Positions 51,641 to 60,899 of a DNA stretch of 64,000 bases are shown here, one piece after another (the stretch's first letter is position 1; each line of letters begins with the position of its first letter). The DNA comes from Acidianus brierleyi. Lineage in GTDB: Archaea > Thermoproteota > Thermoprotei_A > Sulfolobales > Sulfolobaceae. The stretch covers positions 682,001-746,000 of the forward strand of contig NZ_CP029289.2 in NCBI RefSeq assembly GCF_003201835.2, in the 5' to 3' direction. The notes beneath the pieces were generated by a model. It was not told the origin of the DNA, made no database searches, and saw only the letters and a program-made list of their open reading frames with translations. The position numbers and the translations under genes are program-made.

Positions 51641-52071
51641 TGAATATCGTAGTAGGCTTTATTCCTTTTTTCTCTACTCCAGATGGTCAAGTAGTCGAAG
51701 AAGTTTTTAACTTATGGAAAAATAAGAAGAACGTTATAGACCTTGAAACAGACCCAGTAGACGCTGCAGATCAAGTTAAACGATTGTCTGCAGATAAAGT
51801 TCTCCTAGTAGGAAGCAGTCGTTATGCGCCAGAAGGTATATCAGAAAAGGAATTCACTTTAGAGACTAACGATCCTTGGGAAATGATGGAGCTTATAAGA
51901 CCCGGCCTAGATGGAAGATATTACGTTGAAGACATAGCTTACGGCGTTTTAATTTTCGGAGGATACAAGAAAGTTTACGCAATATACTACAAGGGAGAAT
52001 ACTCAGAAGAAAAAGTCAAAGAACTAAATAAGAAAGTAGAGGAAAAACTAGAATGGCTGTCAAAGTTATAG
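51637..52071 (+). CDS. protease-like protein without catalytic residues
   Basis: This 144-residue protein begins NIVVGFIPFFSTPDGQVVEE. A strand DKVLLVGSSRYAPEG follows. The order of strand, glycine turn and helix resembles the HyaD/HoxM hydrogenase endopeptidases such as its neighbour at 52053. The GxGNxxxGDDxxG motif and the nickel-binding Asp/His are missing. It may be a degenerate partner of that protease, but the similarity is only in pattern. It ends with overlap of 19 bases on the protease gene. Confidence 0.45.
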   Translation: MMNIVVGFIPFFSTPDGQVVEEVFNLWKNKKNVIDLETDPVDAADQVKRLSADKVLLVGSSRYAPEGISEKEFTLETNDPWEMMELIRPGLDGRYYVEDIAYGVLIFGGYKKVYAIYYKGEYSEEKVKELNKKVEEKLEWLSKL

Positions 52072-52529
52072 GCATGGGAAATAGGCTTTACGGAGACGAT
52101 GCTATAGGATCTTTGACTGCAGAATGTATGAACGCTTTTGATGCAGAAGCTAATGGTTTCCAAGCTTTAACTTTCATAGAAAAAGGAGATATAGTGTTTT
52201 TTATTGACGCGGTTATAATGGAAGAGGAATTTAACTTATTCAAAGTAGATATAGAAAAGGATAACTTTGTAGAAATCTCAGATCCTCATAGACTTTCCCC
52301 AGTTCAAGTTATTTCACTCTCAAAAAAATCAGGTAATGTACCTAAAGAAGCTTACATTTTAGCTATTAAGCCTGAAAAATTGGATTGGCCTGGTGTATCA
52401 GATAAGGCTATTGAAAGAATCAAAGAATTGTTAACTAAATATCAAGATTTTTTGAAAAAATTTGGTATAGACGTAAATGTAGAGAATGTTGTTAATTGTC
52501 TAAAGGAGAGAAGTAATACTCCATGGTAA
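52053..52529 (+). CDS. hydrogenase maturation endopeptidase
   Basis: This 158-residue protein has VIGMGNRLYGDDAIGSLTAE, the GxGNxxxGDDxxG motif with its metal-binding acidic residue, a middle Asp in VFFIDAVIM and DPHRLSPVQVISL, which contains the conserved His. The family cuts the C-terminal tail of the large subunit after nickel insertion. It is the last gene of the operon. One protease may serve both large subunits in this window, since no second one is visible. Confidence 0.85.
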   Translation: MAVKVIGMGNRLYGDDAIGSLTAECMNAFDAEANGFQALTFIEKGDIVFFIDAVIMEEEFNLFKVDIEKDNFVEISDPHRLSPVQVISLSKKSGNVPKEAYILAIKPEKLDWPGVSDKAIERIKELLTKYQDFLKKFGIDVNVENVVNCLKERSNTPW

Positions 52530-52628
52530 ATATTTAATTAAATAAATTTTGTTTCCTAATATTAACTTAGAATCTAGCAATAGAGAATTAAAGAAAAATT
52601 TTTTATTTAAATTCATTAATTTTCATCT

Positions 52629-53246
52629 ATGAACATTGAGGAAGAAGCATTAATTTGGGCATCAATAACTCTTGTATTAAGTATTTTACTAACATTTTTT
52701 GCAGGAAGACATTATTTTAAATCAAAGAATATAATGTGGCTCTTCTGGTTTTTAGGATTCGTTTTGTTTGTTGTAGCTGCAATTTGCCAAGAATTCTTTG
52801 CTTTCGGAATAGGGGGATATTTATTAAGTGCAATTTATGTTTTTTCAGTAGCTGAGTTAGTAGTAATTCTTTCATTAGGTTCAATACAACAAGCACCAAA
52901 GAATTGGATTAAGGTTTATTATTGGTACTCATTTTTCGTTACAATAGCTATAATTGGCTCTATCCTTCTTCAAAGATTTAACGTTCTTGAAAATTACCTT
53001 CCTATGAATTTTCCTCCAGTAGTCATGGGAACCTCGTCTATGGGAACAATTGTTGGCTCAGGCGTAATTCTATTTTTTGCTGCAAAAGCGTTACTTTTTA
53101 AAGGTAATAAAATAAAGATGTCTTCAGTAATTTTAGGTATAGTTATATTAGGGTTCGGAGGAACTTTAGTTTCAGGCGGATTTATAGAGGCACTATACAT
53201 TTCAGAATTTATTGGGATGTCATTATTTTTATATGGAATCTCTTAA
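52629..53246 (+). CDS. seven-helix membrane protein, unknown
   Basis: This 205-residue protein has about seven hydrophobic helices and few polar residues. A His in FFAGRHYFKSKN ends the first helix. Its start follows TATA-like TTTTTTATTTAAATTC by about 25 bases. It may be part of the hydrogenase locus or an unrelated neighbour; nothing distinguishes these. It does not resemble HupE or NiCoT. Confidence 0.45.
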   Translation: MNIEEEALIWASITLVLSILLTFFAGRHYFKSKNIMWLFWFLGFVLFVVAAICQEFFAFGIGGYLLSAIYVFSVAELVVILSLGSIQQAPKNWIKVYYWYSFFVTIAIIGSILLQRFNVLENYLPMNFPPVVMGTSSMGTIVGSGVILFFAAKALLFKGNKIKMSSVILGIVILGFGGTLVSGGFIEALYISEFIGMSLFLYGIS

Positions 53247-53259
53247 TTACATACTATAT

Positions 53260-54600
53260 TCAGGATTTTAATATTATTCTAAGTTCTTCTTCTAGCATTT
53301 TCCTTAAATCCTCAGTACACTGTTTTTTCCTTAGAGCGTTTTTAACTATCCTACTCGGAATAGTAATAGTTTTACCGGGAAAATCTCTTGTCTCACCATT
53401 AGAAATTATAAAAACTCCTCCAACTGGATATTTTAATCCTTCTAATTCCTGCTCTTTTGTAGACACTACGTCCACTATATTTTCTATAGATGAATTTTTC
53501 AAAATTTCTCCATTAGTCAATTTCACATCCCCAAGAAATACCTTACCGTGAGATATTAGCACAATATCAATATTTCTGAATTTTCCTAAGCCTTTTACTC
53601 TTTTTGCTGTATCATAAATTTTATCAACTTCCAAATTTTCCTTGGATTTCCTTATACATTCCCTAATGATATCTTCTAATTCTTTAGATTTTTCTTGAAT
53701 ATCTTTTATTTCTCCTAAATTTTTAGCGTTATTTTTAACGCATTCCAAATCATGTTTGCATTCATATTCTAATTCTTGATATAGAGTTTTAGCTTGAATT
53801 ATAAGTTGAGCTATTGTCATACCATGATCGTAAACTTCTTGAGCAATATTTTCTCCTATATCTTTACACATCTGAGAGAGAATTTCTTTAGCGTCGTCAA
53901 GTGTGAGTTGTTCTAATATGATAGAATTTTCCCTTATTCTTCTTATTGTCGCTTCATCTTTAATTGAGGAAAGAACTCCTGAAGGTGAGGCAACAGCCAA
54001 AAAAGATGAACCAGAATTTATTATTTTATGAATATAAGGATAATAATGTTCTGCTCTGGCTTCATCCAGTAGGAGAACAGATTTTAATCCTATTTTCTTC
54101 ATATCATCAAGAAATGTTATTAATCCGTCCAAACCCTCATATGTCTTACAATCGGGAAAATTTAATGAATATATCCTAACGAAAGGATTATCAACTCTTT
54201 TCTTGCATTGAGATTTAATCCATGTATAGAAATCCTTTTTTAGCCAAGTTAACTTTCCGTATCCAATTTCCTTTCTTCTATTAAAAATCTCATTAGATAA
54301 ATTATTTATAATTCTTGAATTTTTGGCAAAAGACCAAAATTCATCAACGAAGGGTGTGTCTGAAGATAAATCCATATAAATTGGAAGATATCCAGAAGAA
54401 CTTAGATCTTTACTTAAGTTAAGAAGAATGGTAGTTTTACCCATTCCTGGATCTCCGAAGATGAAAACTTTTCCATTTTGCAAGAGTCTATTTTTTATAT
54501 CAGTGTAATATTTTTTATATTTAGATCCAAATATTTCTCTATTGTTGCTAGACCAAGTAGTTACGGTATCTGAGGGAAAATTACAAGACATAAAAGTCAC
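53260..54600 (-). CDS. P-loop ATPase with possible C-terminal nuclease domain
   Basis: This 446-residue protein has Walker A in IFGDPGMGKTTILLNLS near residue 50, and a Walker B-like LKSVLLLDEARAEHY. The C-terminal third contains FRNIDIVLISHGKVFLGDVK, in which D-x(n)-D-V-K follows the PD-(D/E)xK nuclease order. Start ATGA overlaps the end of the 168-residue gene. An ATPase-nuclease fusion with a winged-helix partner suggests DNA repair, defence or mobile-element control. I recognise no named family. Confidence 0.6.
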   Translation of the reverse strand: MTFMSCNFPSDTVTTWSSNNREIFGSKYKKYYTDIKNRLLQNGKVFIFGDPGMGKTTILLNLSKDLSSSGYLPIYMDLSSDTPFVDEFWSFAKNSRIINNLSNEIFNRRKEIGYGKLTWLKKDFYTWIKSQCKKRVDNPFVRIYSLNFPDCKTYEGLDGLITFLDDMKKIGLKSVLLLDEARAEHYYPYIHKIINSGSSFLAVASPSGVLSSIKDEATIRRIRENSIILEQLTLDDAKEILSQMCKDIGENIAQEVYDHGMTIAQLIIQAKTLYQELEYECKHDLECVKNNAKNLGEIKDIQEKSKELEDIIRECIRKSKENLEVDKIYDTAKRVKGLGKFRNIDIVLISHGKVFLGDVKLTNGEILKNSSIENIVDVVSTKEQELEGLKYPVGGVFIISNGETRDFPGKTITIPSRIVKNALRKKQCTEDLRKMLEEELRIILKS

Positions 54601-55103
54601 CTTTTTATTATTCCAAAAATTGTTCCGTTCTTGACTATTCCTTCATCTCCACCTCTAAACATTTGATAGTGCAATTCAATGTAAGAAGAATATTTAGAGT
54701 AAAATTCTTCCTTTGATAAACCCATTCTCTCCCTTATGTCTTTCAAAACTGCAATACCCATAGGATTCTTAACTTCCTCAAATATCTTATCAAAATCTAT
54801 GTTTGAAAATCCCAATTTCTGAAGAATTATATCTAATTTTTTATTTATTTCGTTTAATATTGTTATAATATCTCCATTTTCTTTAGTTTCTTTTTTCACT
54901 TCTTTATTTAATGACGATTCTTCCGTTCTAGCTTCATTATCTAATAGTTCTATAGTATAACCATTTCCCTTTTTTGTAATTTTTATCTTACCTTCATTTT
55001 CTAGGTCATCTAATACATCAGAGGCCCATTTTACTTTTGATTTAGCTATGCTACCGCCATGATTTCGTAGATATTCAATGAGTTTACTCTTCTTGTTTTC
55101 CAT
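54597..55103 (-). CDS. winged-helix/coiled-coil partner of the ATPase
   Basis: This 168-residue protein's N-terminal 55 residues (KLIEYLRNHGGSIAKSKVKW and on) fit a small winged helix. Residues 60-95 are highly charged coiled coil (KKLDIILQKLGF). The end YSKYSSYIELHYQMFRGGDE is of unknown type. A stop/start overlap with the ATPase gene makes them one unit. It probably binds DNA and recruits the ATPase. Confidence 0.6.
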   Translation of the reverse strand: MENKKSKLIEYLRNHGGSIAKSKVKWASDVLDDLENEGKIKITKKGNGYTIELLDNEARTEESSLNKEVKKETKENGDIITILNEINKKLDIILQKLGFSNIDFDKIFEEVKNPMGIAVLKDIRERMGLSKEEFYSKYSSYIELHYQMFRGGDEGIVKNGTIFGIIKR

Positions 55104-55551
55104 AATAATAAGTATTACATCAGAGTTTTTTTATTTTAATGGTGGTAAATCACTAGTCTTTTTGAAAAATTTATAGGTAGTATTATCAAATTGAATTATA
55201 CGAGATTTAGTTAAAGCTTACAAGAATGGGAATAACGTATTAAAGAGAGAATTATTGCAGTTAAGCAGCACATAGCTAACGGGAGAGATAGAAGTTGCAT
55301 GAGTCCTGAACAAAAGTATATTCAGCACTAATGCCTTTACGTTCTGGAAGGGCGAAAGTTACCTCCCAGAGGGCTCATCATTCCCCTCATCGATTCGTTA
55401 GTATTTTGGAAAAGTTCTTGGACTATGATTTAGTGGTATATCCTTAGATTAGGGCTATAAACTTTTGAAAGTACTAACAAAGCACTCAGTCCGTCTTTAA
55501 TTCTACTCACAAGTTAGGAGTATTTTTAATCATACAATCCTATAAGAGAAT
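55104..55551. other. 448-base gap holding broken coding remnants
   Basis: Between the ATPase partner and the nucleotidyltransferase lie short in-frame runs interrupted by stops, for example KNGNNVLKRELLQLSST (about 55212-55270) and STNAFTFWKGESYLPEGSS (about 55320-55380). The latter segment is more G+C-rich than its flanks. They look like parts of a decayed gene I cannot name. No CRISPR repeat or tRNA is present. Confidence 0.4.
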
Positions 55552-56043
55552 ATGATTAGACTGGTAGCTATCTACGGTAGTCTTGAAAGGGATATTGACG
55601 TTTTAATAGTTGTAGATAAGTTAGACGAGTTGTTTAACGTATTTGAATCTATTTTACCTTTAAAACCATTAGATCTTCACATCCTAACTACAGAAACATT
55701 TAATTACTTAATTCACGAAGATCCATTTTACGTAAATGTCGTAGTCAACGGAAAGATACTTGTAAAAAATATGAAAATAAACGTAAACGAGCTTAAACAA
55801 GAGGCTATTAAGAAAGCAAAAGAATTAGTCGAAAAATTTTGCGAGGAGGACACTTATAAATCCTTTATGTCCTTAGTTTACTATTACCTTATATCGTTGG
55901 GCATCTTTCCTAAGGATGTCTACGAAGCATCTAAAATTTTAGGGTATAAAAATATTAAATATGCACAAATATCTAAAGAGGCATTATGTAGTAAGTTCTC
56001 TGCAGGAAAAAATTTCAGCTCCACATCCACAAAGATAAATTGA
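55552..56043 (+). CDS. MNT-type nucleotidyltransferase-like protein
   Basis: This 163-residue protein begins with LVAIYGSLERDIDVLIVVD, the minimal nucleotidyltransferase GSx(n)DxD motif, though the G-S to D-x-D spacing is shorter than usual. A helical C-terminal part (ELKQEAIKKAKELVEKF) follows. Such proteins are antitoxins to HEPN toxins (MNT/HEPN modules). No HEPN gene is adjacent, but a decayed one may lie in the 448-base gap upstream. The last 60 bases overlap the convergent gene. Confidence 0.6.
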   Translation: MIRLVAIYGSLERDIDVLIVVDKLDELFNVFESILPLKPLDLHILTTETFNYLIHEDPFYVNVVVNGKILVKNMKINVNELKQEAIKKAKELVEKFCEEDTYKSFMSLVYYYLISLGIFPKDVYEASKILGYKNIKYAQISKEALCSKFSAGKNFSSTSTKIN

Positions 56044-56463
56044 TGAATATTTTCCTTTTCTCTTTCTTAATTGAATTAATAGATTCTTAGCTCCTAGAAT
56101 AGCCGATGTTATTTCCTTCGGTATTACTAAGTAAAAACTTCTTTCTTTCTCATTATTATTCTCATTAAATCTTAATAATTCAATCAATTTCTTATGTTTA
56201 TCATTCTTAGGATCAGCAATTAGCGGAATATAACCGTCTATTTTACCAATAATTTCTTCACATATCGAGTTATTATCCTTAATTTCGTTTATATTTTTTA
56301 ATTCTACAACTCCTATTTTATTATCATTTATAAATATAAAATCTCCATGTTTTAACCTCGATTTTACTTTCAACTCTCCTTTTTCGATATCAATTATCGC
56401 GTTAGCATTATCTATTTTTAAGCAACATTTATTTTCACATATTTCTACGAATCTGCTGCTCAT
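55984..56463 (-). CDS. small possible nuclease partner of the OLD/ABC-like ATPase
   Basis: This 159-residue protein has LKHGDFIFINDNKIGVVELKN, in which Asp, then E-x-K across two strands, follow the PD-(D/E)xK nuclease pattern. The end KYSSIYLCGCGAEIFSC has a CxCxxxxxxC set, and early Cys (ICENKCCLKI) may join it to bind metal. It overlaps the ATPase gene by 29 bases. A two-gene ATPase-nuclease unit resembles several prokaryotic defence systems, but no named one is recognised. Confidence 0.5.
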   Translation of the reverse strand: MSSRFVEICENKCCLKIDNANAIIDIEKGELKVKSRLKHGDFIFINDNKIGVVELKNINEIKDNNSICEEIIGKIDGYIPLIADPKNDKHKKLIELLRFNENNNEKERSFYLVIPKEITSAILGAKNLLIQLRKRKGKYSSIYLCGCGAEIFSCRELTT

Positions 56464-57664
56464 CTAATAATCTCCCAATAATTGATATAATTTTATAACC
56501 GACTTCGCTTATGGTAGGAATATTTTCAAGTAAATCCACTCCTTTCTTTTCAGTAACCTTTCCGTCTTTAACCAGGTAAATTCTTATATTCACGCTCTTC
56601 TCGTGAGGTACTTTAGCCTCTTCCTCGAAAACGTTACTCCAGCCAAAATATTGAAGCGCTGAAAGAATGAGAAGTATAACATCACTATGAGTGGTTATTA
56701 CAACTTGATGCTTTTGGGCAAGACCGTAAAGATAAAGTGCAACTTTTATCTGTTGTTCTATATTAAGTTGAGATTCTGGCTCTTCAATTAAAATTAAACT
56801 CTTCTTTCCGTCAGCTACCATTAATTTAATTACTGCTAGGTCATTAAGACTAGATGAGGATTTTTCTGGAGTGTACTCATCTATTAAGATTTTATCTTTT
56901 TCACTTTTTTTAATATTTACGTCTATAAAGGATAGAAACGAATCCTCTGCCTTACTCTCTAACCCTTTCATTAACCAATAGTATAAACTTCTGATACTGG
57001 GATTGAATGAAGTAACATCATTTAAAGTAAGCAAAGCTAATGCCCTTCCGTAGGCTGCATACTTTACTAGAGGTATATTTAAAGTCTTTGCTGATAAGTT
57101 TAGGATTTTTGTAAACAATTTAATAGAGTAATTAGTCAGAGATGAAATAAGTTCTGAAGCCAATATAGTTTGGCAAGTTCTATCTTCTTTTTTTGCGGAA
57201 ACCCTAATATTTATCTTACCAGTCTGAAAAGATATTTTTATTACATTAACGCAACTAGTGGAATACGGATAATAAGTTTCTTCATTCAAAGTTTGGTCTC
57301 TTAAAATCTCTTTTACGATATCTTCCATTTTGAGAGGAATATCTACTTCAGCGTTACTAGTTAAGTAACTTAAATAATATTGTGATAGAGTTTTAATAGA
57401 AATCAAAAACTCTTTCTCAACGTCTAGAGTAAGAGTTTCTCCCTTTTCTTCACTTGCAAAGGATATCAACTTATCTTGAAGTTGACGTACAAAGATTTTT
57501 GACAATTCTAGATTATTGGCCTCGTCAAAAAAGGCCAACTTAGAATAAATAGCCTTAAGGATGTAAGACTTGCCTGCCTTTGGAGGTCCAAATAACACCG
57601 TTAGATCAGAAATCGCAACCTTAGAATCAGTTATAGGACCTAAACTTTTTATTAACAGTTCCAT
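56435..57664 (-). CDS. OLD/ABC-like AAA ATPase
   Basis: I choose ATG 57664 (MELLIKSLGPITDSKV), 409 residues; an earlier in-frame ATG at 57718 adds 18 hydrophobic residues of doubtful value. Walker A is VLFGPPKAGKSYILKA. Walker B is SLILIEEPESQLNIEQQ, followed by the H-loop VVITTHSDVILLIL. The long middle insertion is typical of OLD, RecF or AAA_21 ATPases. These act in defence systems (OLD, Gabija, Septu, PARIS) or in repair. Coupling to the small nuclease-like gene makes the defence option likely but unproven. Confidence 0.65.
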   Translation of the reverse strand: MELLIKSLGPITDSKVAISDLTVLFGPPKAGKSYILKAIYSKLAFFDEANNLELSKIFVRQLQDKLISFASEEKGETLTLDVEKEFLISIKTLSQYYLSYLTSNAEVDIPLKMEDIVKEILRDQTLNEETYYPYSTSCVNVIKISFQTGKINIRVSAKKEDRTCQTILASELISSLTNYSIKLFTKILNLSAKTLNIPLVKYAAYGRALALLTLNDVTSFNPSIRSLYYWLMKGLESKAEDSFLSFIDVNIKKSEKDKILIDEYTPEKSSSSLNDLAVIKLMVADGKKSLILIEEPESQLNIEQQIKVALYLYGLAQKHQVVITTHSDVILLILSALQYFGWSNVFEEEAKVPHEKSVNIRIYLVKDGKVTEKKGVDLLENIPTISEVGYKIISIIGRLLDEQQIRRNM

Positions 57665-57718
57665 TACAAGAATTATTAAAAATCTAAGTAATATTTTTAA
57701 TGACTTATTCATGGACAA

Positions 57719-58117
57719 TTAAGGCTCCATTATGAATTGGAATAATTAGCATTTATCGGGGAAATATTCAATTAAATTATCGCGTAAACAAAACTGTATT
57801 ATGTGTAGCAGTTTACGTATTTCCCTCATCGTTTAAATAACTTTTTGATTCCTCCACCTCTTTGATAAATTCTTTTTATCAACCTAGAGAGCCTCTTAGC
57901 TCCTAGGTTCAAACCTAAGGAATACTTGAAGAAAAAGATGAAAAAGAAAGAAAAGGTCTTCAAGGTCACAAATTAGAATTTATTGAAAAAATTAAGTAAG
58001 TGTATTTCCTCAACACTTAACGGTAATTAATCCGAACGTTTCAAATGAAATTATTGACCTACTCATTTCATGAACTAAGAAAATTCTTAAATCCTAAAAT
58101 ATCTTTTCTAAACATAC
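57719..58117. other. 399-base gap with a short coding remnant
   Basis: A short in-frame stretch, LESLLAPRFKPKEYLKKK followed by MKKKEKVFKVTN and a stop, lies at about 57880-57970 on the plus strand. Its basic Lys-rich end looks like the end of a decayed transposase or similar gene; I cannot name it. The remainder is AT-rich, with a weak promoter before the helicase gene. Confidence 0.35.
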
Positions 58118-59914
58118 ATGAGCTTTGTTAAAATTGACGTTAATTCACTTAACTCTTATCAACCATTAATGGTCATTTCTCCTACAGGATCCGGAAAGAC
58201 ATCTTCCATTATAAAGTATGCATTAAAGCAGAACGTTTATAGCAGAGTAGTCTTTGCTTTACCTACTAAAGCTGCAATTAGAGAGATCTTTAATAAAATT
58301 AAAATGTACACTGAAGATGTAGGAAGAGACGATAGTGATGCTAGGTTAGAAGAGAATTTTAATTCTTCAGAAGTTTGGAAGAGGAGAATTGTAGTAACTA
58401 GTTATGAAAGACTCTTATCAGAATTAATTTCAGATCAGGATAATTTTATGAATAATCTCATAGTTATTGATGAAGCACATTTACTTTTGAGTGAAGGGAG
58501 AAATTGTACTCTCCAAGAGATCCTAGCTTATTATACCTATTTAAAGGAAAAAATGAGAATTAATGTAGTTCTTTTGAGTGCTACAATGCCTGAAGTTGAT
58601 GAACTCTCACAATATTTAGGAGCTAAAGTTATATGCATGAAGGAAAGACCAGTAGATCTTGAAATAAGAAGAATTAGACTTAAGAAACAAGGTAGGGAGA
58701 ATTACTATTTAAGCAAGGCACATGCGTTCATTGATTACGTTAAAGAAGGAAATTTAGATTTAAATAAATATAAACAAATTCTAGTTTATACAAATACTAG
58801 GAAATCTGCAGAAGAAATAAGTCTTCTTCTTGAGAAATATTTAGGTTTTCCTTCTACTTATCATCATGCAGGTTTGCCTTTGGAAAGGAGAAAAGAAATA
58901 GAAAACGATATGAGAAGTGAAAATAATAAGTATAAAATAATAGTTTCAACAGATACTCTAGCAGTAAGTATAAACACTAATGTTGACGTAGTAGTAATGT
59001 TAGCTTTAAAGAGATTTGCAGGAACAAAAACTTTTGTTGAACCTTCTACAATAAGTCAAGTAATTGGAAGGGCGGGAAGACCAGGATATTCTGAAAAAGG
59101 TTTAGCTATAATATTTGAAGAGAACGACGAAGCAAAAGTTGTGGATAAGGCATTAAAGAAAGATTACGGTAGAGTAGATGAACCAATAGATTACGCTCAA
59201 ACAGTATTGAGATGGATATATACTAGGAAAGATCCTTATTTACTTTCAAAATACGGATTTAGGTATAGTCAAGGAAAAGTTAAAGATGCTATGGTTTTTC
59301 TTGAAAATATAGGAGCTATAGAAAATCATGAAGTTACATTGATTGGTAAGATATTTGCTACGGAAATGGTATCTAAAATAGGAATGAATTTACTTAAGAT
59401 TATCATGAAATTTGATAAAAAAATGGAAAAGGAAAATCCTCTTTCAAGATCAATACTTTACTCTTTTTCTTATTCTTTCATTGTTGATGGATATTATAAT
59501 AAAAGAGTAAACTTAGAAATTTTAAGGGAAAGATCTCCAATAATTTTAAGTTATCTAGGCAGAATAAAAGGAAAATTAAACGATTATTCCTTCCAAAGAA
59601 TAGGAATAAAAGTAGAACCAGAAGAATGGTTTTATTACGCATTAACTACGCCTCAAAAAATTTTTACTGACGATATAGCCGAGAGTTTAAGGAAATCGTC
59701 TGAAATAATTTCTAGATTAGCCGAAAATTCTCTAATAGATAGAAAACTAGTAGAACCCTCGAATTTTATAATGAGGCTAATGCGGTCTTATAGGCGTTTA
59801 ATAAGAAATAAAGGAGACGTAAACGAATTTTTGTATTTTGCTCTTTCTAATTATAAAAAACTATCAAACGATGAATTCTTAGATAGAATATGGATAAGTA
59901 GTAAAGGAATATGA
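58118..59914 (+). CDS. Ski2-like superfamily 2 DNA/RNA helicase (Hel308-like)
   Basis: This 598-residue protein has motifs I (SPTGSGKTSSI), Ia (FALPTKAAIREIF), II (VIDEAHLLLSEG), III (LLSATMPE), IV (QILVYTNTRKSAEEI), V (IIVSTDTLAVSIN) and VI (QVIGRAGRPGYSEKG). It is shorter than Hel308/Hjm (about 700), lacking the full C-terminal ratchet and helix-loop-helix. It could process DNA at forks or serve the accessory island next to it. A TATA-like region precedes the ATG. Confidence 0.82.
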   Translation: MSFVKIDVNSLNSYQPLMVISPTGSGKTSSIIKYALKQNVYSRVVFALPTKAAIREIFNKIKMYTEDVGRDDSDARLEENFNSSEVWKRRIVVTSYERLLSELISDQDNFMNNLIVIDEAHLLLSEGRNCTLQEILAYYTYLKEKMRINVVLLSATMPEVDELSQYLGAKVICMKERPVDLEIRRIRLKKQGRENYYLSKAHAFIDYVKEGNLDLNKYKQILVYTNTRKSAEEISLLLEKYLGFPSTYHHAGLPLERRKEIENDMRSENNKYKIIVSTDTLAVSINTNVDVVVMLALKRFAGTKTFVEPSTISQVIGRAGRPGYSEKGLAIIFEENDEAKVVDKALKKDYGRVDEPIDYAQTVLRWIYTRKDPYLLSKYGFRYSQGKVKDAMVFLENIGAIENHEVTLIGKIFATEMVSKIGMNLLKIIMKFDKKMEKENPLSRSILYSFSYSFIVDGYYNKRVNLEILRERSPIILSYLGRIKGKLNDYSFQRIGIKVEPEEWFYYALTTPQKIFTDDIAESLRKSSEIISRLAENSLIDRKLVEPSNFIMRLMRSYRRLIRNKGDVNEFLYFALSNYKKLSNDEFLDRIWISSKGI

Positions 59915-59915
59915 T

Positions 59916-60851
59916 TCAGTTTATTAATTTTTGAGAATCTATTTCCCATAAATATAAAGTATACCCTAGATTTGCCGTTCCATTTATATCGTTAAATTCC
60001 ATTCCTACTTGGATTCCATCAAGATAGTATTCACAGCTAGTAATATTGTTAAAGATTTTTCTTATCCACGAAAATTCATTCTTAATAATAAAAGATAATG
60101 GAATACTTACATTCCCTTCTAATTCTTTTTGAGAAACATAGTAAACTCCTATCCATCCATCTGCAGATCCAGTATGAGGTAAAATATAGACGTTAAAGTT
60201 ATCAATAATCTTCGTTCCGTTAACTATTAATGTTAATGGAATATTCCCAACTCTAATGAAGGGAGACGTTAAATTCTCCTCGTGGTAAAGCCATATCATT
60301 AGTTCTATGTCAGGATATTCTAGGTATGTGGTATTTGGATTTTGAGATAACCATATGTCGTAAGAGAAGTCATCAATAATTCCTATATTATTATATAGAT
60401 GAAAACTCAGTGTTGATGAGAAATTAGATAATGAACTCACTCCTATAGGTAAATAAATGCTATTTTCAATTGTTTTTCCAGCAAAAGGAAACCAGCACTC
60501 CTGACCATACATTAATCCAGGATATCCATCAACTCCTATTTTAGGATTTATTTTCTCAAAACTATTTAATGCAACATTAACGTAAAGAAACTTGTTATAA
60601 GTCATATTTACTAAACCTTTAGCGTATTTCATATTCCATAAGAAAGGAGAAATGAAAACAGAAGAATTTGAATAATAAATTTCACCGATGGAATACGCTG
60701 AATCACTTTGATATTTACCTATAATGCTCATAGAATATATCTTAGAAAAATTATCTTGAGCAATGGATTGAGCAGTCCTAGAAATTTCATAAAAAATAGG
60801 AAAACTAAGAATTATTAATATAATAATTAATGTGCCGAATATTTTCCTCAT
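59916..60851 (-). CDS. GH12-like secreted endoglucanase
   Basis: This 311-residue protein has an N-terminal membrane helix or signal (MRKIFGTLIIILIILSF) and then an extracellular domain rich in Asn/Ser/Tyr with NxS/T sites. YPDIELMIWLYHEENL holds the GH12 catalytic Glu pattern (E-x-M-I-W). GIQVGMEFNDINGTANLGY resembles the second Glu block of Sulfolobus GH12 beta-glucanases. It would cut beta-1,4-glucans at the cell surface in acid. Assignment is from motif and length. Confidence 0.65.
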   Translation of the reverse strand: MRKIFGTLIIILIILSFPIFYEISRTAQSIAQDNFSKIYSMSIIGKYQSDSAYSIGEIYYSNSSVFISPFLWNMKYAKGLVNMTYNKFLYVNVALNSFEKINPKIGVDGYPGLMYGQECWFPFAGKTIENSIYLPIGVSSLSNFSSTLSFHLYNNIGIIDDFSYDIWLSQNPNTTYLEYPDIELMIWLYHEENLTSPFIRVGNIPLTLIVNGTKIIDNFNVYILPHTGSADGWIGVYYVSQKELEGNVSIPLSFIIKNEFSWIRKIFNNITSCEYYLDGIQVGMEFNDINGTANLGYTLYLWEIDSQKLIN

Positions 60852-60899
60852 AATATAATGTCCGTAATAATGTCTATTTAAAGTTTTCTTTAAATAATA

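Noticed and set aside
57900..57925. TTCAAAC loop flanked by near-complementary bases, like a tRNA T-arm
   Set aside because: The stem does not pair beyond two bases and there is no anticodon or acceptor stem upstream; the bases are better explained by a decayed coding frame.
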